Positions 44,181-52,392 of a stretch of DNA of 64,000 nt are shown here, one piece after another. Below the pieces are notes generated by a model. It did no database searches. It had not been told where the DNA came from and saw only the letters and a program-made list of their open reading frames with translations. Location of the stretch: contig NZ_JBQOUY010000006.1 of NCBI RefSeq assembly GCF_052216985.1, positions 1 through 64,000 of the forward strand, written 5' to 3'. The position numbers and the translations under genes are program-made. Positions within the stretch are counted from its first letter, which is position 1; every line of letters starts with the position of its first letter. Origin of the DNA: Acidaminococcus fermentans_A (GTDB lineage: Bacteria; Bacillota; Negativicutes; Acidaminococcales; Acidaminococcaceae).

Positions 44181-45152
44181 TCACCGGAGGATCGCATCCA
44201 CCACGTGAAAACTGCAGGGATCGTCCTGTCCCACCTTCTGTGCCACCGCTTTGGCCAATCCGATCAGCTTCTTCTCTTCTTTGGATAGTTTCCGATCCTT
44301 CAGCCAGGCGATGATGACCTGGCGGTTGACCAGTTCCCTTTCTGTCGTGAAAAAGCACATATCGTCTGCGATTCCCAGCTGCAGAGGAGTGTGGCAGGGG
44401 GTAATGCAGAGCTGATCGGTTATGGAACAGATCCGGACCAGGGTCTGGTGGCGGTCGTATTCCTGGTACACAGCTGGATGGATCTTAGCCACCGCGAAGA
44501 TCTGTTCTGCGATCCGCCGGGTGCCCCGGCCTTCTTTCACCAAATTGAATTCGGTCCCCTTCAGCATCTGGGGCGAAATATAATAGGGGGAATACAGGGA
44601 ATTTTGTGACAGATCGAATTTACGGGCAAACGAAGAGTGCTTGGAGGCTCCGATTACCACGTAATCATCCGCCAGTTTCTCCCATGCCAGGGACTCCGTG
44701 TTCACCGGAAGGGTATAGAGAGCCAGGTCGATGGTGCCATCCAGCAAATAATTTTCCAGCATCTCACTGTAGCCTTCCACCGTTTTCAGCCGATGATCCG
44801 GACAGGCGCTGTGGAACAGAGGGAGCAGGAGCGGCAGTACATTGGCCCCTCTTTCCCCGGGAATCCCCAGCGTAACGGTCTCTTTCTTTGCCTCCGACAT
44901 GGCCTCCATATTCTTCAGCAGGATGTCTTCCAACGCCAGGATCTTCTCTCCATCTGCCAGGAACACTTTTCCTGCTTCGGTAAGGATCATGCGCCGTTTC
45001 TCTCTGGTGAACAGTTTGATTTTCAGTCTGGCCTCCATTTTGTTGAGCGCCTTCAGCAAAGCCGGCTGAGAGATGAACAGGGCTGCCGCGGCCCGGCTGA
45101 CATTGCCTTCCTGGGCGATCATCTTCATGTAGCGGATGTAATCTGTATTCAT
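44181..45152 (-). CDS. LysR family regulator 2
   Basis: A 323-residue transcription factor. The N-terminal HTH is YIRYMKMIAQEGNVSRAAAALFISQPALLKALNKMEARLKIKLFTREKRRMILTEAG. The effector domain starts near residue 90 (KKETVTLGIPGERGANVLPLLLPLFHSACPDHRLK). It is divergent from the C45-YfcC-YfcC-M20 operon and upstream of, and co-directional with, YfcC-C69, so it probably controls one or both. The palindrome at 45177-45191 is a candidate binding site. Confidence 0.88.
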   Translation of the reverse strand: MNTDYIRYMKMIAQEGNVSRAAAALFISQPALLKALNKMEARLKIKLFTREKRRMILTEAGKVFLADGEKILALEDILLKNMEAMSEAKKETVTLGIPGERGANVLPLLLPLFHSACPDHRLKTVEGYSEMLENYLLDGTIDLALYTLPVNTESLAWEKLADDYVVIGASKHSSFARKFDLSQNSLYSPYYISPQMLKGTEFNLVKEGRGTRRIAEQIFAVAKIHPAVYQEYDRHQTLVRICSITDQLCITPCHTPLQLGIADDMCFFTTERELVNRQVIIAWLKDRKLSKEEKKLIGLAKAVAQKVGQDDPCSFHVVDAILR

Positions 45153-45176
45153 GGTACCCCCTCCCTTCCTCTTATT

Positions 45177-45242
45177 ATAACCATCGGTTATGATTTTTCT
45201 AACTAGAATATAGTATCTTTCTCCAAAGGATATTCCTATAAT
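45177..45242 (+). promoter_or_regulatory. Palindrome and -10 upstream of the C45 operon
   Basis: ATAACC-ATC-GGTTAT (45177-45191) fits a LysR-type T-N11-A site between the divergent LysR 2 and C45 genes. A TATAAT lies at 45237-45242 without a good -35, as is usual for activator-dependent promoters. Confidence 0.55.
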
Positions 45243-45325
45243 AAAACTGACAATAGTGATAAATGTCGCGCAATGATTCTTTTGTATTGTAAGCTAGATG
45301 AAAAATCATGAGGGAGGATTTCGGC

Positions 45326-46345
45326 ATGTTCAAGACCATTTACATGGATGCGGCCACCCCTTTTGAACGGGGAGTCCAGTACGGCCAGCAGGCGAAACCG
45401 GAAATCGAAACGGCCATCTGCTATTATCAGGAAAAATTTGCCAAAAAGTTCACCTGGGACCAGGTCCTGACCTTCGCAGAAAAGTTTAATCAGGCCACTG
45501 AAGCCTTCTCGCCGGAAATCATGGAAGAACTGAAAGGGATCGCTGCCGGCGCCGGAAAGGATGTAAGGGAGATCATGGCGGTCAATGCCCGTTACGAGAT
45601 TTCCCAGTTCGACTGGCAGCATGAATGTACCACCGGCGTATTCATGGACCCGGAAAGAAAGAAAAAATTCATATTCAAGAACTGCGATCTGGGAAGAGGT
45701 GTCAGCCGTCATCTGGTGATCCTGCACATCGTCCGTCCTGACGGATTCCGGGCCCTGGGGGTGGCCGAAGCAGGCCAATTGATCCGAGATGGGTATAATT
45801 CCAAAGGAGTCGCCCTGGTGAATTCAGCGCTCCGCTCCCATATGGATCATGCAGGTGTTGCCGTACCGGGTACGGTCATCCGGAAAAGAGTCTGGGAAGC
45901 ATCCTCCTTTGAAGAAGCCTGCGCCATCCAGAGGAATCGGTTCCGGACCGTATCCACCAACATGCTGCTGGCCAGCCGGGAAGGGAAAGCGCTGGACTTT
46001 GAATGTTATCCGGGAGGCGAAGACGAAGTCCTCCCCACCCAGGGCATGATCGGGACTGGGAACCGCTTCACCGTGGATCCGACCCGCAATCGAGCCTTCG
46101 ACCCGGCCATCGACCGGGGAAAGCAGCTGAAAAAGCTCTTGGCAGAGAAACGGGATGAGCTGGATACCGACGCCATCATGGAAATCCTGAAGAATCATGA
46201 GGGATATCCGGAATCCATCTGCCGTCATGCAGACGATGTGGGCCATTCAACGGTCTATTCCATCATCATCGATCTTTCTACCGATCAAATCTATATCTGT
46301 TTCGGAAATCCCTGCTGCAATCCCTATCAGGAATATCAGTTATGA
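45326..46345 (+). CDS. C45 family autoproteolytic acyltransferase/hydrolase
   Basis: A 339-residue Ntn-hydrolase-like protein. It opens MFKTIYMDAATPFERGVQYGQQAKPEIE, a feature of the C45/AAT family. A Cys near residue 101 in HECTTGVFMDP is where autocleavage would expose the nucleophile. Supporting segments are EELKGIAAGAGKDVREIMAVNARYE, GLGVAEAGQL-like AEAGQLIRDGYNSKGVALVNSAL, and HADDVGHSTVYSIIIDLSTDQIYICFGNPC at the end. Family members move or remove acyl groups on amino acids and beta-lactam nuclei. The start at 45326 follows GGGAGG. It is the first gene of a four-gene operon and likely hydrolyses N-acyl amino acids or peptides taken up by the YfcC carriers. Confidence 0.82.
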   Translation: MFKTIYMDAATPFERGVQYGQQAKPEIETAICYYQEKFAKKFTWDQVLTFAEKFNQATEAFSPEIMEELKGIAAGAGKDVREIMAVNARYEISQFDWQHECTTGVFMDPERKKKFIFKNCDLGRGVSRHLVILHIVRPDGFRALGVAEAGQLIRDGYNSKGVALVNSALRSHMDHAGVAVPGTVIRKRVWEASSFEEACAIQRNRFRTVSTNMLLASREGKALDFECYPGGEDEVLPTQGMIGTGNRFTVDPTRNRAFDPAIDRGKQLKKLLAEKRDELDTDAIMEILKNHEGYPESICRHADDVGHSTVYSIIIDLSTDQIYICFGNPCCNPYQEYQL

Positions 46346-46401
46346 AACTGTAGAATTTGCAGCCGCCGACATGGAGTTCTACGTCAAACAAGGAGGATCA
46401 T

Positions 46402-47778
46402 ATGGAAGCAATAAAAAAAATCCGTATCCCGCACTCTCTCCTGATCATCATCGGAGCCATGGTGCTAGCCTGTATCTTAACCTACCTGATTCCTGCCGGC
46501 AGTTATACCCGGATCAAAGTTGCAGGGAAGACCGTGGTCGATCCCAGCACTTTCCATTATGTTGCCCAGCACCCGGTCAACCCACTGACCATCTTTAACT
46601 TCATCTATCCGGGCATGGTCAAAGCCAGCAAGATCATCTTTGCCCTCATGTGTGCCGGAGGTGGTCTGGGGATTGTCCTGGATTCCCAGGTCCTACAGGG
46701 AGCCGCCGGTTCCATCAGCCAAAAAGTCAGAGGAAAAGAATGGGTGGTGGTTGCCGGGATTATGGTCATGTTCGCCATCATCTGTGTCCCTGCCGGGTTC
46801 AACTCCTGGATTCCTTTCTCTGCCGTCGGCCTGGTGATTGCAAAGGCCCTGGGCTTTGACGCCATCGTAGGTGTTTCCATGATCATGCTGGGAGGCGCCG
46901 TAGGCTTTTCTTGCGGAGCCATGAACCTGTCCAATACTGGTACGGCCCAGACCATTGCGGAACTTCCGATTTTTTCCGGGTTGGGGTACCGTCTTTTCTG
47001 TATGATCCCGTTCCTGATCGTCACCATCTTGTACGTGGTCCATTATGCCCTTTCCATCAAGAAAGATCCCTCCAAAAGCTATGTTTATGGCATCGACCTT
47101 GGCCTGGATGATCTGAACCTGGATCATATCCCCACCTTTCAAAAGAAAAATATCCCTGGGCTGATCACCATCTCACTTTGCATCCTGACTATGATTTATC
47201 TGGGAGTGAAAGGGAAGCTGGATCTCCAGACCTGCGGCACCATGTTCATCTATATGGGGATCTTCACCGGTATCGCCTGCCGCATGGATTCCAACCATAT
47301 GTGCAAGACCTTTATCAAAGGCACCAAAGGGATGGCGGGGACGGCTATGATGATCGGCTTTGCTTATGGGATCACCCTGATCATCAACAAGGGGATGATC
47401 ATCGATACTATCGTCTTCAACCTGGCTCAGATCCTGAACTATGTGCCGAAGGCTTTCCAGGCCCCAGTCATGTTCTACATCCATGTCATCATCAATTTCT
47501 TCATCACCAGCGGTTCAGGCCAGGCGGCCACCACCATGCCCATCATGATCCCCGTCGCCGATCTGGTTGGAATCAGCCGGCAGACAGCCGTCCTTGCCTT
47601 TAACTTCGGGGATGGATTCTGCAACTTCATCCTTCCCCATGCAGCAGCCACCATGGGATTCGTAGGTTCCGCCAATATCCCCTTTGACCGTTGGTTCCGT
47701 TTCGCCATCCGGCTTTTCGGGATCTGGGTCATCGTAGGTACGCTGCTCCTGATGCTTGCCGCTCAGATCGGCTATTGA
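46402..47778 (+). CDS. YfcC family transporter (copy 3)
   Basis: A 458-residue inner-membrane protein of about 12 helices. It opens IRIPHSLLIIIGAMVLACILTYLIPAGSYTR, and has INFFITSGSGQAATTMPIMIPVADLVGISRQTAVLAFNFGDG as the conserved core. Many weak shared features with copies 1, 2 and 4 show they are paralogs. The start at 46402 follows AAGGAGG. It lies between C45 and the frameshifted copy 4, so it probably feeds substrate to the C45 and M20 enzymes. Confidence 0.88.
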   Translation: MEAIKKIRIPHSLLIIIGAMVLACILTYLIPAGSYTRIKVAGKTVVDPSTFHYVAQHPVNPLTIFNFIYPGMVKASKIIFALMCAGGGLGIVLDSQVLQGAAGSISQKVRGKEWVVVAGIMVMFAIICVPAGFNSWIPFSAVGLVIAKALGFDAIVGVSMIMLGGAVGFSCGAMNLSNTGTAQTIAELPIFSGLGYRLFCMIPFLIVTILYVVHYALSIKKDPSKSYVYGIDLGLDDLNLDHIPTFQKKNIPGLITISLCILTMIYLGVKGKLDLQTCGTMFIYMGIFTGIACRMDSNHMCKTFIKGTKGMAGTAMMIGFAYGITLIINKGMIIDTIVFNLAQILNYVPKAFQAPVMFYIHVIINFFITSGSGQAATTMPIMIPVADLVGISRQTAVLAFNFGDGFCNFILPHAAATMGFVGSANIPFDRWFRFAIRLFGIWVIVGTLLLMLAAQIGY

Positions 47779-47814
47779 ATCCTGGCACTTTTCTCTGTCT
47801 ATAAAGGAGGAAAT

Positions 47815-49228
47815 ATGAAAATCTTTGAGAGAAAAAAAGATGGTTCTGTAAAGATTCCCCACACGTTCGTCCTCCTGTTCCTGATCTTGATCTGTTCCGT
47901 AATCCTGACTTGGCTGATACCTTCCGGTGCGTATACAAGGATTACGGGAGCCAATGGAGTCAAAGTCGTCCAGCCTGATCAATTCTCCTACATCGCCAAG
48001 ACATATGTCCACTTATGGCAGATTCCCACGCTGGTCGTAAAGGGTTTTTCATCCCAGAATGTGCTGATTTTCAGTACATTGATTGCTGGTGGAGGTTTCC
48101 ATGTGCTGCTGATGACAGGCTCTATCCACTCTCTCATTTGGATTGTGGTCAAAAAGTTCGGCAATCAGGAAGCCATCTTCATCCCTCTTTTGATGCTGAT
48201 CTGTGCTCTGATTTCTACAACTCAGTCTGTTACCATTTTTATGGCGTTCACACCCATCCTAGTCATGATGGCGAAAGCCATGGGCTTTGATTCTCTGACA
48301 GGAGCTGCCATTCCCATCCTGGGAGGCGCCATCGGTTTTTCCACTGGGACTTTGAATCCCTCTTCTACGATTGTGGCTCAGACCATAGCCGGTCTTCCTC
48401 CCTATTCAGGTATCGGCTACCGGTTCATCTCCCTGTTTGTCTTCTGGTTTTTCACGGCTCTCTTTGTCGTCCACTATGCAAAAAGGATCAAAGACCATCC
48501 GGAACAAAGTCCTATGTATGATTTGGATCAGACTGCCCAGGATAAAGCAGTCCTGGAAGGAAATTCTCAGGAGCCGCTGAACTCCAAGAAAAATTCTTTG
48601 TCTCCTGACGCTTGTGATTTCTCTTAGCATCCTGGTGTACGGCTGTATTTATTGGAAGTGGGAGACTCAGCATCTCTCCATCGTATTTATCTGGATGATC
48701 ATCATCGTCGGATTTATCGCAGGATTCTCCCCCAGCACAACCGCCCGTTATTTCGTGGATGGCTGCAAGGAATTCCTGGCAACGGCCATGATTATCGGAA
48801 TTGCCAAAGGTATCACTTTCGTCTTTTCCAACGCCCATGTCATGGATACCATCATCCATTCCCTGTCCCTCGTCATGTCCCGGATTCCCTTGGGGGCCAG
48901 AGGCGCAGCCATGTACTGGGCTAATCTGCTGATCAACATTCCCATCACTTCTGCCAGCGGTCAGGCAGGAGCTGTCATGCCGATTTTCGCCCCTCTGGCA
49001 GATATGGTCGGGATTACAAGACAGACAGCCGTCCTTGCTTACCATTTCGGCGACGGCTTCTGCAATTACATTTTACCTTGGTCCAGTGCACTGATGGGAA
49101 ATCTGGGGGTGGCAAATATTCCCTATGACCGTTGGATGCGTTTCATGTGGAAAATTTTCTTTCTCTGGATTCTTGTAGGCAGTGTCCTCGTCTTTATTGC
49201 CCAAATGATCCACTATGGGCCTTTTTAA
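47815..49228 (+). pseudogene. YfcC family transporter (copy 4), frameshifted
   Basis: Two overlapping frames together make one transporter. The first (47815-48627) runs from MKIFERKKDGSVKIPHTFVLLFLILICSVILTWLIPSGAYTR through the middle helices, then goes off frame. The second (open from 48581, usable GTG at 48614, to 49228) supplies the rest, with ITSASGQAGAVMPIFAPLADMVGITRQTAVLAYHFGDG; the usual SGSGQA is SASGQA here. Reading a run of five A residues at 48589-48593 as four restores a continuous frame through KKILCLLTLVISLSILVYG. It could be a true pseudogene, a sequencing slip in the A-run, or rescued by slippage. AAAGGAGG supports the start. Confidence 0.8.
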
Positions 49229-49257
49229 ACCTGTAACAAAAAGAAGGGTGCATAAAA

Positions 49258-50598
49258 ATGGCAAATTCACTTACAGAAATACAGGATTATATGGATCGGA
49301 ACCGTTCTCTTCTCCTAGAAGACTGGTTTTCGCTGATCCGCCATAAAAGCATCAGTGCCACTGGAGAAGGAATCCCCGAATGCTGCGCCTGGTTGAAAGA
49401 TCGGATGGAAGCTTTGGGAATCCAGGTTATAAAGGAACCTGTCGAACCCTATCCGCTGCTGATCGGAAGGCTGGGACAAGATCCCTGCAAAAAAACGGTC
49501 CTGATCTATGCCCATTATGATGTAAAACCGGCAGGTGATCTGGCTAACTGGCATTCGGATCCCTTTGAACCGACGGTCCGGGACGGCAAGGTCTTCGCCA
49601 GAGGCAGTGCGGACAATAAATCCCCCCTGATGGCCCACTTGGAAGCCGTACGGTATTATCAGGAAACCGGAAGGTCCCTGCCAGTCAATCTCCTCTTCGT
49701 CTTTGAAGGCTGCGAGGAAGAAGGCAGCACTGGACTTCCGGAATTTCTCCAGGAACACAAAAATGATCTGAAGGCGGATCTGGTATTCTTCAGTGATGGG
49801 CCAAAAGATCCCAGCAACCGTCCCATCATCGCTCTGGGAGCCAAAGGGGACATCAACATCCGCCTCTCTGTAAAAACCATGAACCGCCATGTCCATGCCC
49901 GTTATGCCCCGGTTCTTCCCTCTGCAGCTTGGAAGCTGGTAGAAATCCTCCATGGGATGAAGCAGGGGGACAAGGTCCTGATTCCCGGTTTCTATGACGG
50001 CATCCTCCCCCTGTCCGATGCGGAAAAGCATCTTTTGGAAAAATTGCCCGCCTCTGAAGAAGCTTTGGATGAGATGTATGATGCAAAGCCTCAGCATCTG
50101 GGCAAAGACTTCTATCCCCGTCTCCTGGGGCAGCCTACCTTCAACATCTGCTGGATCAGGAGCGGTGCCAATGGAGTCGTCCCTGCCGAGGCAGAAGCCC
50201 TGTTGGATATCCGCCTGGTCCCCGGGCAAAAACCTCTGGAGATATTCCAAAAAGTCAAGGACTATATCGCTGCACTGGATGACCCTACCGTAACGGTCAC
50301 CTTGGAAGAGGGATATCTGGAGCCTTCCAAGACCCCTGTGGATACCCCGTTCCTGCCGGCCATCGAAGAAGTCACCCGAGAAATCTATGGATCCTATGTG
50401 ATCTATCCCTGCCGGCCCTCCTCCGCCCCGGATTACCTGTGGACCAATATCCTGGGCCTGCCAGCCATACAGGTCCGCTGGAGCGACGCGGATTCGGACA
50501 ATCATGCCCCCAATGAGCATCTTTCCATAGATGAATATTTCAAGGGGATTGCCCTGACCATCAAAGTGCTGGATGCCCTGGGATCAGACCGGCCCTGA
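49258..50598 (+). CDS. M20 family dipeptidase/deacetylase-type peptidase
   Basis: A 446-residue metallopeptidase. The metal ligands and catalytic residues are seen in VLIYAHYDVKPAG (His-x-Asp near residue 87), ARGSADNKS (bridging Asp), FEGCEEEGSTGLP (catalytic Glu) and FFSDGPKDPSNRP. The dimerisation domain and the last His (about residue 421, in DNHAPNEHLSIDEYFKG) follow. It is most like CNDP/dipeptidase members of the family. No signal peptide is present. It is the last gene of the C45-YfcC-YfcC-M20 operon. The last codons and stop are made by the start of repeat copy D, so the original C-terminus may have been altered. Confidence 0.9.
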   Translation: MANSLTEIQDYMDRNRSLLLEDWFSLIRHKSISATGEGIPECCAWLKDRMEALGIQVIKEPVEPYPLLIGRLGQDPCKKTVLIYAHYDVKPAGDLANWHSDPFEPTVRDGKVFARGSADNKSPLMAHLEAVRYYQETGRSLPVNLLFVFEGCEEEGSTGLPEFLQEHKNDLKADLVFFSDGPKDPSNRPIIALGAKGDINIRLSVKTMNRHVHARYAPVLPSAAWKLVEILHGMKQGDKVLIPGFYDGILPLSDAEKHLLEKLPASEEALDEMYDAKPQHLGKDFYPRLLGQPTFNICWIRSGANGVVPAEAEALLDIRLVPGQKPLEIFQKVKDYIAALDDPTVTVTLEEGYLEPSKTPVDTPFLPAIEEVTREIYGSYVIYPCRPSSAPDYLWTNILGLPAIQVRWSDADSDNHAPNEHLSIDEYFKGIALTIKVLDALGSDRP

Positions 50599-50779
50599 CG
50601 GGCCTATCAGAAGTCAGATGTCAGATTGTCTGCGATAAGAGCAGCACCGACCTGCTGCTTGACCGAACAAAAGCTGACGTCTGACGTCTCAAGGCCATTC
50701 GGGCCGTGTCTGACTTCTTATCATCCCCTGCTATGTGGATGGATAAGCGTCAGAAGGTTATTTTGTAGAAAACCTGGAC
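50583..50779. repeat. GTCAGAC-type repeat, copy D with 3' extension
   Basis: It has the boxes of the family (TCAGACCGGCCC, GTCAGATGTCAG, GCGATAAG, GACCTGCTGCT, CTGACGTCTGACGTCTCAAGGCC, TGTCTGACTTCTTA). An extension to 50779 follows. From 50651 to 50779 it matches 52155-52283 with three mismatches. It overlaps the 3' end of the M20 gene. Confidence 0.85.
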
Positions 50780-50966
50780 CAGAAAGTCCATTTTGTGAAA
50801 AGTTAGGACAACACAAAAACCAGGTCTGTAGAACCTGCCGATTTATTTTGTCGGCTTTGTTCCACAGCCCTGGTTTGTATTTAATCATAAGAATCCGGAT
50901 CCTAACTGAGGAGCCGGTTACAAGGCTCCTATGATCCAAACGGAGTCCCTGATCATTTTACTAGAT
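50780..50966. other. Gap with a probable minus-strand terminator region
   Basis: No gene is seen. Inverted CCGA...TCGG segments around 50845-50872 and AACCAGG/CCTGGTT near 50818-50878 could end the minus-strand gene that stops at 50967. ACTTTCTGGTCCA/TTTTGTGAAAAG here resembles old insertion sequence, but I cannot name one. Confidence 0.3.
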
Positions 50967-51959
50967 TCATTTCTTCCAAAAAGCCGGGACCCCAAATAAT
51001 TGAACAGGATCTTCATCGGGTTTGAGGCCCATCAGCTGTTTCAGCTGAGAAGAGATCCCGTCCCATTTTTCTTTGGCCATGGCTTTTCCAATGGGAGTAC
51101 GGGCTTCTCCATACAGCCGGTCAAATACGTAATAGACTACATGAGCCTGGGATTTGGCAGATTGATCAGCCCCCCAGCGGTTAGTCGCCAGGTTCCGCCA
51201 TTTGCTTCCCTCTGGGACAACAGAAGCCGGAACAAACTGGGATACCAAATCTGCATCATGGATATAGTCAGCCAAGCGGTTTTCAGGTTCCGGATAGACA
51301 TATTTCCAGGCCTCTGGTACATCGGGGAACATCTTATCCACCTGATCCCTAAAATACCAATACCCCGTTGAATGTTCAACGATACATGCCTGAAGCAGGG
51401 CAATGTCTTTTGGTTTGAAGCCTTCTTTCTGCAAAAGTTCCCCGGCCAGGACAGCTCCTGTCAGATGATGGATCAAGCCCCGATTATTTCCCAATTTGGG
51501 ATTTTGGAAGATTTCCGGTTTTTCCATGAATTCACGGGATTTTTTCAGATATCCTCTTTTCCGAAGATCTGCTGTCGTCTTTACCGTACTTTCCAGCAAT
51601 ATGGGATTGCTCAGCACATACTCCTTATCCTGTTTGGCGATATTATGCAGCAGGTCCCCGGCAATGGCCAGCCGGGTTTCTTTTTTAGAAAGCTTATCGT
51701 GCTTGGCCATCTGGTACACCAGAGCCGTACAGATCCGATTGTGAAGGATATCATTCTGGGGTTTCGCCATTTGTTTCTCTGTAGTCAGGACCATGTCATC
51801 CATGGTCTTCTGCAGCTCAGGATATTCCTGCAGGTACTGCTTTTCCAATTGGGCATAAGGAGCCGGAAGCGGATATTTATCCTGTACAGCCGCCTGGCAA
51901 GTTGAAGAAATCATGAAAAGACAAATCCCCATCAGAAAAAATCGCAAAATACGTTTCAT
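50967..51959 (-). CDS. Exported HD-like domain protein
   Basis: A 330-residue protein with a signal peptide (cleavage likely after CQA near residue 23), so periplasmic or surface-exposed. About residues 70-250 have the spacing of HD-domain metal hydrolases: HNRICTALVYQMAKHDKLSKKETRLAIAGDLLHNIAK, then HHLTGAVLAGELL, ACIVEHSTGYW and DYIHDADLV. In the central motif the usual HD is HN, so activity may be lost or altered. The role is unknown. It sits alone between two nearly identical direct repeats (50651-50779 and 52155-52283). Confidence 0.68.
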   Translation of the reverse strand: MKRILRFFLMGICLFMISSTCQAAVQDKYPLPAPYAQLEKQYLQEYPELQKTMDDMVLTTEKQMAKPQNDILHNRICTALVYQMAKHDKLSKKETRLAIAGDLLHNIAKQDKEYVLSNPILLESTVKTTADLRKRGYLKKSREFMEKPEIFQNPKLGNNRGLIHHLTGAVLAGELLQKEGFKPKDIALLQACIVEHSTGYWYFRDQVDKMFPDVPEAWKYVYPEPENRLADYIHDADLVSQFVPASVVPEGSKWRNLATNRWGADQSAKSQAHVVYYVFDRLYGEARTPIGKAMAKEKWDGISSQLKQLMGLKPDEDPVQLFGVPAFWKK

Positions 51960-52124
51960 AAAAATCCTCCTTCATCCTTGAGAAATCCAGTCATGACAGT
52001 CTCTGCAAAAACTACACGATTCCTTATAACGTGTTATCCAGCTCCTTTCTTCCAGGCTATGATCATCGACAGCTTTATTTTACTACTTTTCTTTTGAAAA
52101 ATATGAATTTTCTTAAAAACAATC

Positions 52125-52283
52125 TGCCAACATTGTCTGCCATAAGCCGTAGAAACCTGCTGCTTGGCCGAACAAAAGCTGACGTCTGACGTCTCAAGGC
52201 CATTTGGGCCGTGTCTGACTTCTTATCATCCCCTGCTATGTGGATGGATAAGCATCAGAAGGTTATTTTGTAGAAAACCTGGA
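52125..52283. repeat. GTCAGAC-type repeat, copy E with 3' extension
   Basis: Same orientation as copy D. From 52155 it matches copy D (50651-50779) with three mismatches over 129 bp. The 5' half is degraded (AACATTGTCTGCCATAAGC only). The flanks outside the match differ. Confidence 0.85.
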
Positions 52284-52292
52284 TAGTGCAAC

Positions 52293-52331
52293 ATAAAAAG
52301 CCGGCAGGCGAGGATACCATCCCCACCTGCC
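52293..52331 (-). terminator. Terminator of the ATC hydrolase-NhaC operon
   Basis: A GGCAGGTGGGGATGG.../...CCTCGCCTGCC stem with mismatches (52303-52331), followed by GGCTTTTTATG on the minus strand. Confidence 0.8.
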
Positions 52332-52392
52332 AGATTTTTCAATCCATATTCACATAACGACTCCTGCAATGATATAGGCTATCGTCGCAATC

